Shown here piece after piece: positions 1 to 6,974 of a DNA stretch of 37,162 bases. The notes beneath the pieces are model-generated. The model searched no databases, had not been told where the DNA came from, and worked only from the letters and a program-made list of their open reading frames with translations. This DNA comes from Ectothiorhodospiraceae bacterium (GTDB lineage Bacteria > Pseudomonadota > Gammaproteobacteria > Nitrococcales > Aquisalimonadaceae). A program made the position numbers and the translations under genes. The number at the start of each line of letters is the position of its first letter. The stretch's first letter is position 1. The DNA is taken from the NCBI GenBank assembly GCA_020831885.1, contig JAFIFU010000035.1:1-37162 (forward strand), given 5' to 3'.

Positions 1-36
1 CCCCCCCCCCCGGGGCCCGGGAGGCCGGGGCATTGA
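1..36 (+). other. Window edge; possible tail of an upstream gene
   Basis: The first bases are a run of eleven C followed by G/C-only sequence. One frame stays open from base 1 and stops at TGA 34-36, which overlaps the ATG of the permease gene at 36-38 (TGATG). That overlap is typical of translational coupling, so this may be the last codons of an upstream gene; a BtuF-type B12-binding protein would be the expected neighbour. The low-complexity C run could equally be a contig-edge artefact, and twelve codons cannot identify a protein. Confidence 0.25.
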
Positions 37-1001
37 TGCAATCCCTGCGCGTGCTGTTCGTGCTGGTGGTGGTGGGGCTCAGCAGCCTGCTACTGGCGGT
101 TGTGGTGGGCAGTGCCGCGATTCCGCTGGGAGCGCTCTGGGACGTGTTGTCCGGAGAAGCCAGCGAGTTTCAACGGCTTGTGTTGCTGGACCTGCGGCTC
201 CCCCGTGCCCTGGCTGCCTTCGGAACCGGTGCGCTGCTGGCCATCTCCGGTGCACTGTTACAGGTGCTGCTGCGTAATCCGCTGGCGGATCCCTACGTGC
301 TGGGTGTCTCCGGTGGGGCGGCCGTGGGCGCGCTGCTGGTGATCATGCTGGGGCTGTCGTCGGCACTGGTGCCGCCCGCGGCTTTCGGCGGAGCGCTGGG
401 CTCCACCCTGCTGGTGTTCGGCCTGGCCCAGGCGGCCGGGGCGTGGACCCCGGAACGGCTGATTCTCACCGGTGTTGTCGTTGCCGCGGGCTGGGGCGCC
501 GTGGTGAGCCTGCTGCTGGCCCTGTCCCCCGGTACCGATCTGCCCGCCATGCTGTACTGGCTGATGGGCGATGTCGGCCAGAGCGGAACCCCCTGGCCTG
601 CCCTGTTCATGACCCTGATCGTTCTGGCGCTGGCCCTGCCGCTGGGGCGGAGCCTGAACGTGCTGGCCCGGGGCAGTCTGCAGGCCGAGGTGCTCGGTGT
701 ACCGGTTCGGGGGCTGGAATGGGCAGTTTATCTGCTGGCATCGCTGGCCACGGCGGTGGCGGTGACCACGGCCGGGGCCATCGGCTTTGTCGGTCTGGTG
801 GTGCCTCACATGCTGCGTCTGGTCATCGGCAACGATCAGCGGCTTTTGCTGCCGGCTTCGGCGTTGCTGGGCGGCAGCCTGTTGACCCTGGCCGACACCC
901 TGGCGCGAACCGTCATCGCGCCGGAGCAACTGCCTGTCGGCGTGATCACGGCGGTGATCGGGGTGCCGGCGTTCCTTTACCTGTTGTACAGGAGCCGGTG
1001 A
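36..1001 (+). CDS. btuC: Vitamin B12 ABC transporter permease BtuC (FecCD family)
   Basis: This is the inner-membrane permease of a FecCD-type importer, 321 residues, the normal size for a protein with about ten membrane helices. It carries the family hallmark LLQVLLRNPLADPYVLGVSG near residues 75-95 and the C-terminal block GFVGLVVPHMLRLVIGNDQR, which includes the region that contacts the ATPase. The start is ATG 36; a TTG directly before it (33) is also possible. The stop is followed two bases later by btuD, so the two are co-transcribed. Specificity for B12 rather than an iron siderophore is inferred from the cobalamin riboswitch and BtuB-like receptor just downstream. FecCD permeases cannot be assigned a substrate from sequence alone. 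Confidence 0.85.
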   Translation: MQSLRVLFVLVVVGLSSLLLAVVVGSAAIPLGALWDVLSGEASEFQRLVLLDLRLPRALAAFGTGALLAISGALLQVLLRNPLADPYVLGVSGGAAVGALLVIMLGLSSALVPPAAFGGALGSTLLVFGLAQAAGAWTPERLILTGVVVAAGWGAVVSLLLALSPGTDLPAMLYWLMGDVGQSGTPWPALFMTLIVLALALPLGRSLNVLARGSLQAEVLGVPVRGLEWAVYLLASLATAVAVTTAGAIGFVGLVVPHMLRLVIGNDQRLLLPASALLGGSLLTLADTLARTVIAPEQLPVGVITAVIGVPAFLYLLYRSR

Positions 1002-1003
1002 GC

Positions 1004-1774
1004 ATGGCACGACTGGAAGCCCGCGACCTGCAGGTGGCGATACCGGGGCGCGCCCCGCTGATGGCGCTGGGCGTCACGTTACGCGCCGGCGAGCGCTGGG
1101 CAGTACTGGGCCCCAACGGCGTGGGCAAAACCACCTTGCTGCATACCCTGGCGGGGCTGAGGCAGCCGGCTTCGGGAGCCTTGCTGCTGGACGGCCGGCC
1201 GCTGCAGCACTGGCACCGCCGGGAGCGTGCCCGGCGGCTGGGACTGCTGTTCCAGGAGCACCCCGATGCGTTCCCTTCCACCGTGCTGGAAACCGCGCTT
1301 ATCGGTCGGCACCCTTATCTGCGGGCCTGGGAGCCGGAATCGGTGCGCGATGTGCGGTTTGCCCGCAGGGCACTGAAGCGCGTGGATCTCGCCGAGCTCG
1401 AGCGGCGCCCGGTACAGACATTGTCCGGCGGAGAGCGCCGACGGTTGGCGCTGGCCTCGGTGCTGACCCAGCAGCCTGAGGTCTATCTGCTGGATGAGCC
1501 CACCAATCATCTGGATCTGCGTCACCAGGTGCAGTTGTTGGCCGTGCTGCGGGAAGAGGCCCAAGCCGGTGCCTGCCTGTGCATGAGTCTTCACGATGTG
1601 AACATCGCCGTGACCTTCTGCACCCATGCCATCCTTCTTTTTCCGGACGGCGGCGCCTGCGCCGGACCCGGCGAGACCATGTTCCGGACCGAGGTACTGG
1701 AGCGTCTGTACCAGCAGCCGCTGGAGCGCATAGACCGCCCGGGGCGGCCACCGGCCTTTCTGCCCCGGGGCTGA
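1004..1774 (+). CDS. btuD: Vitamin B12 ABC transporter ATP-binding protein BtuD
   Basis: This is the 256-residue ABC ATPase that powers the BtuC permease. The Walker A motif GPNGVGKT lies at residues 36-43, the signature LSGGE at 140-144, Walker B YLLDE at 161-165, and the switch histidine in SLHDVN further on. The ATG at 1004 follows an AGGAG ribosome site inside the last codons of btuC, only 2 nt after its stop, so the pair is translationally linked. The same frame is open far upstream, but that part is antisense-like sequence overlapping btuC and was discarded. The C-terminal tail after the ATPase core is short and proline-rich. Confidence 0.88.
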   Translation: MARLEARDLQVAIPGRAPLMALGVTLRAGERWAVLGPNGVGKTTLLHTLAGLRQPASGALLLDGRPLQHWHRRERARRLGLLFQEHPDAFPSTVLETALIGRHPYLRAWEPESVRDVRFARRALKRVDLAELERRPVQTLSGGERRRLALASVLTQQPEVYLLDEPTNHLDLRHQVQLLAVLREEAQAGACLCMSLHDVNIAVTFCTHAILLFPDGGACAGPGETMFRTEVLERLYQQPLERIDRPGRPPAFLPRG

Positions 1775-1936
1775 GGTTTCCCGCCCCGCCATGTCCAGCC
1801 CTTGATGCGATCTGTCCCGTCAGCCGCGAACGGCGGGCGCTTCCCGGTGGCGCTATGCGCTGATGTCCTGCATGACAGGCTTGCTGGCGGTTCGATCCGG
1901 CGATGCAGGTATGCAGTGGCTGTGCTACCTTCTACC

Positions 1937-2167
1937 GCGCACCAGGTTTCTGCGGCCCACGCCGGTCGCAGATGAAACGGGAAGTCGGTGCCGCCTGCCA
2001 CGCAGGCCTGATCCGACGCTGCCCCCGCAACGGTGATTGTGCTGGCGAGGTGACATCCCCTGTCCCTCGCCGCGGTACGCCAGATGCCACTGTGCCCTGC
2101 GGGCATGGGAAGGCGGCGCACCGTGAACCATCGGTTCGGCGCATCAGCCCGTAGACCGGCCTGGCGC
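1937..2167 (+). promoter_or_regulatory. Cobalamin (B12) riboswitch upstream of btuB
   Basis: The region contains the ordered conserved blocks of the cobalamin aptamer: GAAACGGGAAGTCGGTG at about 1974-1990, GCTGCCCCCGCAACGGTGA at about 2019-2037, GATGCCACTG at about 2083-2092, GGGAAGGCGGCGC at about 2107-2119, and the closing block CATCAGCCCGTAGACCGGCC at about 2142-2161. The outer stem P1 can form between GCGCACCAGG (1937-1946) and CCTGGCGC (2160-2167). It lies about 140 nt before the btuB start and should repress btuB when adenosylcobalamin is abundant. It sits after btuCD, so it does not control those two genes. Confidence 0.93.
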
Positions 2168-2180
2168 ATGTCAGCACACG

Positions 2181-2258
2181 CTGCGGAGGGCGGCGTCGGG
2201 GCTGGTGGACGCATCGTCCCGCGTCGCCTCCTGCCAGTGTCGGCTCCTTCCTCCGCAG
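2181..2258 (+). promoter_or_regulatory. Probable expression-platform stem in the btuB leader
   Basis: CTGCGGAGG (2181-2189) is a perfect complement of CCTCCGCAG (2250-2258), enclosing further G/C complementarity. This stem lies between the riboswitch aptamer and the btuB ribosome site (GAGGAG, 2298-2303). CTCCT stretches at about 2229-2233 and 2244-2248 could instead pair with that ribosome site, so the stem may be the anti-sequestor half of a translational switch. No U-tract is present, which argues against a terminator mechanism. Confidence 0.45.
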
Positions 2259-2309
2259 ACAACCACAACGATGCATCGTACGGGTGCGTGCGATGGCGAG
2301 GAGTCGTGC

Positions 2310-4118
2310 ATGAACAGGAATCGAACCCCGGTCGCGGTCACCGCGGCGCTATGCCTCATGTTGCCCACACTGCAGGCCGCCGATCCCGACGGCGCGGACC
2401 ACCGGCAACTGGACCCGCTGGTCATCACCCCCGATCGGAGTCAGCAACCGTTGGCCCGGACCCTGAACCGGGTGGATGTGATCGACGGCGGGGAGATCAG
2501 TCGGCGCCAGGCCGAGGATGCCGGTCAACTGCTGCGCCGGCTGCCCGGTGTGGATGTGACCCGGCTCGGCGGACCCGGCCAGCAGAGCTCGGTGTTCATC
2601 CGGGGGGCCAACAGCCAGCACACGCTGGTGCTGTTGGACGGCGTGTCCCTGAATCCCGGCTCCTCCGGTCAGGCGGCGCTGCAGGCCATGCATCCGGTGT
2701 TTCTGGAGCGGGTCGAGGTTCTGCGAGGGCCCTCGGCCAGCCTCTACGGCAGCGACGCCATTGGCGGCACGGTGAATCTGATCACCGCCCGGCCGGAAGC
2801 CGGCACCCGCGCCCTGCTGGGCGGCGGCTACGGCCGTTACGGCCGTGAGGAACAGTATGCGGGCCTGTCCGTCAGTGACGGTGAGGCCTATGCCTCGGCC
2901 CGGGGGCTCCGGCAGCGGGTGGACGGATTCCCGGCCCGGGTGGGGGCGGATGATGATCATGCCTACAGCAACGATGCCGGTCAGATTCGCGCCGGCTTCA
3001 GCCGGGATGACGCCAGTGTGGATCTGTACCACTACCAGTCGGAGGGCACGGCGGATTATGCGGATTTCCTGTTGGCGACCACGGCGCAGGACTACCGCAA
3101 TGCCGTCACGCGCCTGTCCACCGCCTATCGGTATGCGGACCGTCTGGAGTCCCGGGTGATCGCCAGCCGTTTCCGCGATGATCTTCAGCAGGTGGACTCG
3201 GCGGATTTCCTCCGCACCGAGCGCTACGCGCTGGACTGGCAGAACGATCTGGAACTGGCTCCGGGCCAGGTGCTGAGCCTGGGGGTGCAGACCGCCTGGC
3301 AGGACGTTCAGGCGGAATCTTTTGGAACGGCTTACGGCGTGCGGGAGCGGAACAACGGCTATTATCTGCAGCACCGTGGGGAGATCGGGCGCCACCAGTT
3401 CCGTCTGGCCGGCCGCTACGTGGACCACGAGGCCTTTGACGGCCGTTTCACGGGTGACCTGGGTTACGGCTATGCACTGCTGCCGGAGCTGCAGATGCAC
3501 GCAACCGTCGGCAGCGCCTATCGCGCGCCGGACGTGACCCAGCGCTTCGGTTTCGGCGCGAACCCGGATCTGGATCCGGAGCGCTCGTTGAGCGGTGAGC
3601 TTGGTCTGCGCTGGTTCCCTGCGCCCGCCCATCGGGTGGAAATGGCCGTTTTCCAGAACGACATCAAGGATCTGATCGACTACGACTTCACCGCCGATCA
3701 GAACCGCAACCTGGACCGTGCGCGCATTCGCGGTGCGGAGCTGGCATACCGGTATCGCACGGCGGAGTGGCTGCTGGGTGCCGGCGTGGCCATCCAGGAC
3801 GCGCGGGACCGGGAAGAGGGCGATCGGCTGTTGCGCCGTGCCAGACGGAGTGGCCAACTGGAGGCCGCCTACATGGCAGGCCCGTTCACGGTTGGTGGTG
3901 AGTGGGAACTGGTGGGCCCGCGTCCGGATGTGGGGGATGTGGACGTCGCCGGTTACGGATTGCTGAACCTGGGTGCCGGCTGGCATCCCACCGGGGACTT
4001 TACGCTGCGGCTCAATCTGGAGAATGTGCTGGACAAGGATTACACCGTGGTTGACGGTTACAATACTCCAGGACGGGCCGTCTTTCTGTCGGCCCGGTGG
4101 GAGCCCCGGCTGCGCTGA
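2310..4118 (+). CDS. btuB: TonB-dependent vitamin B12 outer-membrane receptor BtuB
   Basis: This is a 602-residue outer-membrane beta-barrel receptor that imports cobalamin with TonB energy. ATG 2310 is chosen because it follows GAGGAG and opens a signal peptide (MNRNRTPVAVTAALCLMLPT, cleavage near LQAAD). A TonB box (DPLVITPDR) follows, then the plug domain with LLRRLPGVDV, SSVFIRGANSQHTLVLLDGV and the RGPSASLYGSDAIGGTVNLI block, and about 450 residues of barrel strands. The C-terminal strand ends AVFLSARWEPRLR, so the terminal aromatic is not quite last. The riboswitch immediately upstream supports B12 as substrate. The same frame opens 35 codons earlier inside the leader; that extension would bury the signal peptide. 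Confidence 0.92.
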   Translation: MNRNRTPVAVTAALCLMLPTLQAADPDGADHRQLDPLVITPDRSQQPLARTLNRVDVIDGGEISRRQAEDAGQLLRRLPGVDVTRLGGPGQQSSVFIRGANSQHTLVLLDGVSLNPGSSGQAALQAMHPVFLERVEVLRGPSASLYGSDAIGGTVNLITARPEAGTRALLGGGYGRYGREEQYAGLSVSDGEAYASARGLRQRVDGFPARVGADDDHAYSNDAGQIRAGFSRDDASVDLYHYQSEGTADYADFLLATTAQDYRNAVTRLSTAYRYADRLESRVIASRFRDDLQQVDSADFLRTERYALDWQNDLELAPGQVLSLGVQTAWQDVQAESFGTAYGVRERNNGYYLQHRGEIGRHQFRLAGRYVDHEAFDGRFTGDLGYGYALLPELQMHATVGSAYRAPDVTQRFGFGANPDLDPERSLSGELGLRWFPAPAHRVEMAVFQNDIKDLIDYDFTADQNRNLDRARIRGAELAYRYRTAEWLLGAGVAIQDARDREEGDRLLRRARRSGQLEAAYMAGPFTVGGEWELVGPRPDVGDVDVAGYGLLNLGAGWHPTGDFTLRLNLENVLDKDYTVVDGYNTPGRAVFLSARWEPRLR

Positions 4119-4132
4119 GGGAAGCGCTCCCT
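4118..4132. repeat. Degenerate copy of the dispersed palindromic repeat
   Basis: AGGGAAGCGCTCCCT directly follows the btuB stop codon. It shares the GGAAGCGCT core with the other copies and is partly self-complementary (AGGGA/TCCCT). It is the shortest and least certain member of the set. Confidence 0.45.
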
Positions 4133-4174
4133 GAGTCATCCGGCGCGATGGATGGCCGCTGAGCGGTTTGAGCC

Positions 4175-5080
4175 ATGATCAAGAGACGGCAAGCCACCAC
4201 GGTTTCGTTGGTCCTGGGCTCCGGAGGGGCCCGCGGTCTGGCACATATCGGGGTCATTGAGGAACTGGAGGCACGGGGCTACGAGATCCGTGCGATCGCC
4301 GGTTCCTCCATGGGCGCCCTGGTGGGCGGGATCTATGCGGCCGGCAAGCTGGCCGCCTATGCGGACTGGGTGAAGGGACTGGGCCAGGCGGACGTGGTGA
4401 GCCTGCTGGACTGGACGCTCTCCCCCGGCGGCATGATCCAGGGCCAGAAGGTCATGGCCAAGCTCCGGGAGATGGTGGGCGAATGGGATATCGACGATCT
4501 GCCTCTGGATTACACCGCTGTGGCCGTGGATATCGAAAAGGAGCGGGAGGTCTGGATCACCCGGGGGCCCCTGTTCGATGCCATCCGCGCGTCCATCGCG
4601 ATTCCAGCTGTCTTCACCCCGCACCGGTATCACGGACGCCTGCTGGTGGACGGCGGTCTGCTGAATCCGCTGCCGGTGGCACCCACCCTGAGCACCCTGA
4701 CCGACATCACTGTGGTGGTGGATGTGAACGGCCCACCGGTTCAGCCGCCGCCGCTGCAGGGGCATGATGGTGACGTGGTGGAGCCGGGCCTGGTGCAGCG
4801 CCTCAAGGGTTACCTGGCCGGTCGCGCCAACAGCGGCGGTTCCGAGGCCAGTCTCGGCCTGTCCGAGATCCTGATGCGGACGCTGGACGTGATGCAGGGG
4901 TCTATTTCCCGGCAGCAACTCGCTGTCTTTCGTCCCGATCTTGTGATCCGCGTGCCGAAGAACAGTTGCATGGTGCATGAGTTCCATCGCGCCGGACCGG
5001 TGATCGAGCTGGGGCGCCGGATTGCCGCGGACACACTGGACGAACACGGTCACGAGCGCCGCGGCGCTCGGGTCCTTTAA
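4175..5080 (+). CDS. Patatin-like phospholipase, RssA family
   Basis: This 301-residue patatin-family serine hydrolase resembles bacterial RssA/YlbK-type proteins. The oxyanion-hole motif GSGGARG lies at residues 15-21, the nucleophile elbow GSSMG at 43-47 with Ser45 as nucleophile, and the catalytic Asp159 in VDGG, so the Ser-Asp dyad is complete. There is no signal peptide, so a cytosolic lipid acyl hydrolase is expected; the true substrate is unknown. ATG 4175 has only a weak ribosome site (TGAG). The stop codon TAA (5078-5080) lies within the left arm of the inverted-repeat element at 5074-5198, so the last codons may have been set by insertion of that element. Confidence 0.85.
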   Translation: MIKRRQATTVSLVLGSGGARGLAHIGVIEELEARGYEIRAIAGSSMGALVGGIYAAGKLAAYADWVKGLGQADVVSLLDWTLSPGGMIQGQKVMAKLREMVGEWDIDDLPLDYTAVAVDIEKEREVWITRGPLFDAIRASIAIPAVFTPHRYHGRLLVDGGLLNPLPVAPTLSTLTDITVVVDVNGPPVQPPPLQGHDGDVVEPGLVQRLKGYLAGRANSGGSEASLGLSEILMRTLDVMQGSISRQQLAVFRPDLVIRVPKNSCMVHEFHRAGPVIELGRRIAADTLDEHGHERRGARVL

Positions 5081-5198
5081 GGAAGCACTGATCGATTCCC
5101 ATGGCGCTCTGGCTTTGCAGCGTGTCCGGGTGCGGTGTTGCGGCTCTTGCCAAGGGCTCCGCAGAGCACCAAGGGAATCGATCAGCGCCTCCTTAAGG
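5074..5198. repeat. MITE-like element with inverted-repeat arms
   Basis: The left arm (5074-5100) contains GGAAGCACTGATCGATTCCC and the right arm (5173-5198) contains GGGAATCGATCAGCGC followed by CTCCTTAAGG. Complementarity continues inward to TGGCGCTCTG on the left against CAGAGCACCA on the right, giving arms of about 37 bp around a 50-bp centre. The outer ends are TTAAGG on both sides. There is no coding capacity. It is the only complete, two-armed copy in the window; the other copies are single arms or short palindromes. Confidence 0.8.
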
Positions 5199-5315
5199 AT
5201 GCCGGATGGAGTAAATTCCGCCATACTGGCCTAGACTACTGTTCGGGGCTTGGTCGGAGTCCGCGGATGGAATGACGGTGGGACCGGATTCCCGTATGGG
5301 CTGGGAGGCGGGTGC

Positions 5316-5531
5316 ATGCAGCAGATTCAGGGTGAAGGTCTTCGCCGCACGAGCAGCGGCCGGCGATACTTCTATATCGGTCAGGAAGGGGGGCTTGCCC
5401 GCGGTTGGTATATGCGAACGCGGGAAGGCCTGCGGGGGCCCTTCGACACCCGGGCGGACGCCGTGGCCATGCTGCGCATCCTGGTCAGCGCGCACCCGCG
5501 CAAGCGGGTCTCAAACTGGCATTTGTCCTAG
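5316..5531 (+). CDS. Small DUF6316-like protein
   Basis: This 71-residue basic protein, MQQIQGEGLRRTSS..., has the pattern RRYFYIG...GWYMRTREGLRGPFDTRADAVAML. That matches my recollection of DUF6316, a short gammaproteobacterial family with a YF...W.F.TREG..GPF core; no function is known. ATG 5316 is preceded by GGGAGG at a good distance. The frame is open 22 codons further upstream without a comparable ribosome site. It has no signal peptide or membrane helix. It stands alone between two copies of the dispersed repeat, one of which begins at its stop codon. Confidence 0.6.
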   Translation: MQQIQGEGLRRTSSGRRYFYIGQEGGLARGWYMRTREGLRGPFDTRADAVAMLRILVSAHPRKRVSNWHLS

Positions 5532-5546
5532 GGAAGCGCTGACGCG
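5531..5546. repeat. Partial copy of the dispersed repeat
   Basis: GGGAAGCGCTGACGCG begins at the last base of the DUF6316-like stop codon (TAG 5529-5531). It matches the outer half of the repeat arm (GGAAGCGCTGA) and then diverges. Confidence 0.55.
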
Positions 5547-5613
5547 TTCACGCTTGTCGGTTGATCGCGCAAGAGGTTCAGTTCGGCGGGCCACCGGGTC
5601 CGACCGGTGTTCC

Positions 5614-5643
5614 TTGGACGAATTTCCTTTATATCAATATTAT
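5614..5643 (+). promoter_or_regulatory. Candidate sigma-70 promoter for the stator operon
   Basis: TTGGAC (5614-5619) and TATTAT (5638-5643) are separated by 18 nt within an unusually AT-rich patch (5620-5645) in otherwise GC-rich DNA. It lies about 165 nt before the GTG start of the MotA-like gene, and I see nothing else promoter-like between. The rest of 5547-5810 shows no gene or clear structure. Confidence 0.5.
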
Positions 5644-5810
5644 GGGTGTTCGGTGTGCCCATCGGTGCATGCCCTGGGCCAGCGCGGGTGGGCGAAGCCG
5701 GTTCGGGAGAACACGGAAGTCAGCCCGCGAGGCTTGCTCCATCGCTTGCTCCCGTGGATCATCGGTACGACATATCCAAAGAGGCCGCCGGCTTGGCGAG
5801 GGGGGGATGC

Positions 5811-6962
5811 GTGAGACAGCCCACAAGGGTTCTGCTGTGGATCGGTCTGTTTCTCGGGGCAGTGGCTGTGGTTGCGGCGCTGCTGGCGGAGCCATTGCAG
5901 GACGCCTTTCTGGCCAACCCGGTTTTCAACGGCATGATACTGACGGTGCTGGTGATCGGTATCATCGTGAACCTCCGTCAGGTCATACAGCTCGGGCCGG
6001 ATGCGAACTGGATTCGCGCATGGCGAGCCAGTCGCGCGACACCTGCCGTGCCCAGGGGCGGGGTCATCGGCTCGCTGACACGACTGCTCAGCGACCGCAA
6101 GGACAAGCAGCTACAGCTCTCCGCGATGAGCATGACCACGCTGCTGGACGGCATCCGCTCGCGACTGGACGAATCCCGGGACCTGTCCCGCTATATCATT
6201 GGCCTGCTCATCTTTCTCGGTCTGCTCGGCACGTTCTGGGGCCTGCTGGATACCCTGCGGGCCATCGGCAACGTGATCGGGGAACTGCGCATCGCCGGCG
6301 CGGAGGCCACCGCCATTTTCGATGAACTGCGCAGCGGCCTGGCGGCACCCCTGGATGGCATGGGGACGGCCTTCAGCTCCTCGCTGTTCGGGCTGGCGGG
6401 GGCCCTGGTCCTGGGTTTCGTGGACCTGCAGACCACCTACGCCCAGAACCGTTTTTACAACGATCTGGAAGAGTGGCTCTCCGGCCTGACCCAGTACAGC
6501 AGCGGCGGTATCGGTGCCGGCGAGGGGGAGCCCACGGTACCCGCCTATATCCAGGCGCTGCTGGAACAGACCGCCGACAGTCTGGACAAGCTTCAGCGTG
6601 CGCTGACCCGCTCGGAGGAGGAACGCCGGGCCGCCGATGTGGGCCTGATCACCCTGACCGAGCAGATGTCCAGTCTGGTGGAGCAGCACCGCGGCGAGCA
6701 GCGCATGGCCCTGAACATCACCAAGGGCCAGATGGAGCTGCAGCCCGTGCTCAAGCGGCTGGCAGAGTCGCTGGATGAACGCCGGCAGGTGGAGGAGGAG
6801 CTGCGTGCGGCGCTCTACGGACTGGATCAGCACCTGGGCAAACTGTTGACGCGCATGGAGCAGGAGCGTGACAGTGTTGCCGAGGCCATGCGCAGCGAGA
6901 TCCGGCTGCTGACCCGCACGGTAGCGCGGGCCATCGGCGCGGAACCGCCCGAGGCGCGTTGA
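5811..6962 (+). CDS. MotA/TolQ/ExbB-family proton channel subunit
   Basis: This 383-residue inner-membrane protein has two N-terminal helices (about residues 7-27 and 40-60), a cytoplasmic stretch, and the MotA/TolQ/ExbB core: helix YIIGLLIFLGLLGTFWGLLD near 128-150 and LDGMGTAFSSSLFGLAGALV near 180-210. A charged, probably coiled-coil cytoplasmic tail runs from about 250 to the end. GTG 5811 follows a GAGGGGGG ribosome site. The frame stays open 68 codons upstream, but that stretch is low-quality sequence covering the promoter. The next gene, a MotB-like partner, starts about a dozen bases after the stop. The pair should form an ion-driven 5:2 stator, as in this superfamily. No flagellar, Tol or Ton genes are adjacent, so the load it drives is unknown. 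Confidence 0.85.
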   Translation: MRQPTRVLLWIGLFLGAVAVVAALLAEPLQDAFLANPVFNGMILTVLVIGIIVNLRQVIQLGPDANWIRAWRASRATPAVPRGGVIGSLTRLLSDRKDKQLQLSAMSMTTLLDGIRSRLDESRDLSRYIIGLLIFLGLLGTFWGLLDTLRAIGNVIGELRIAGAEATAIFDELRSGLAAPLDGMGTAFSSSLFGLAGALVLGFVDLQTTYAQNRFYNDLEEWLSGLTQYSSGGIGAGEGEPTVPAYIQALLEQTADSLDKLQRALTRSEEERRAADVGLITLTEQMSSLVEQHRGEQRMALNITKGQMELQPVLKRLAESLDERRQVEEELRAALYGLDQHLGKLLTRMEQERDSVAEAMRSEIRLLTRTVARAIGAEPPEAR

Positions 6963-6974
6963 CAGGCGGTGGGC

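Noticed and set aside
2349-4139. 596-residue open frame on the minus strand opposite btuB
   Set aside because: It is a mirror of the btuB codons in GC-rich DNA, with His/Arg/Gln-rich composition and no motif. BtuB is unmistakable on the plus strand.
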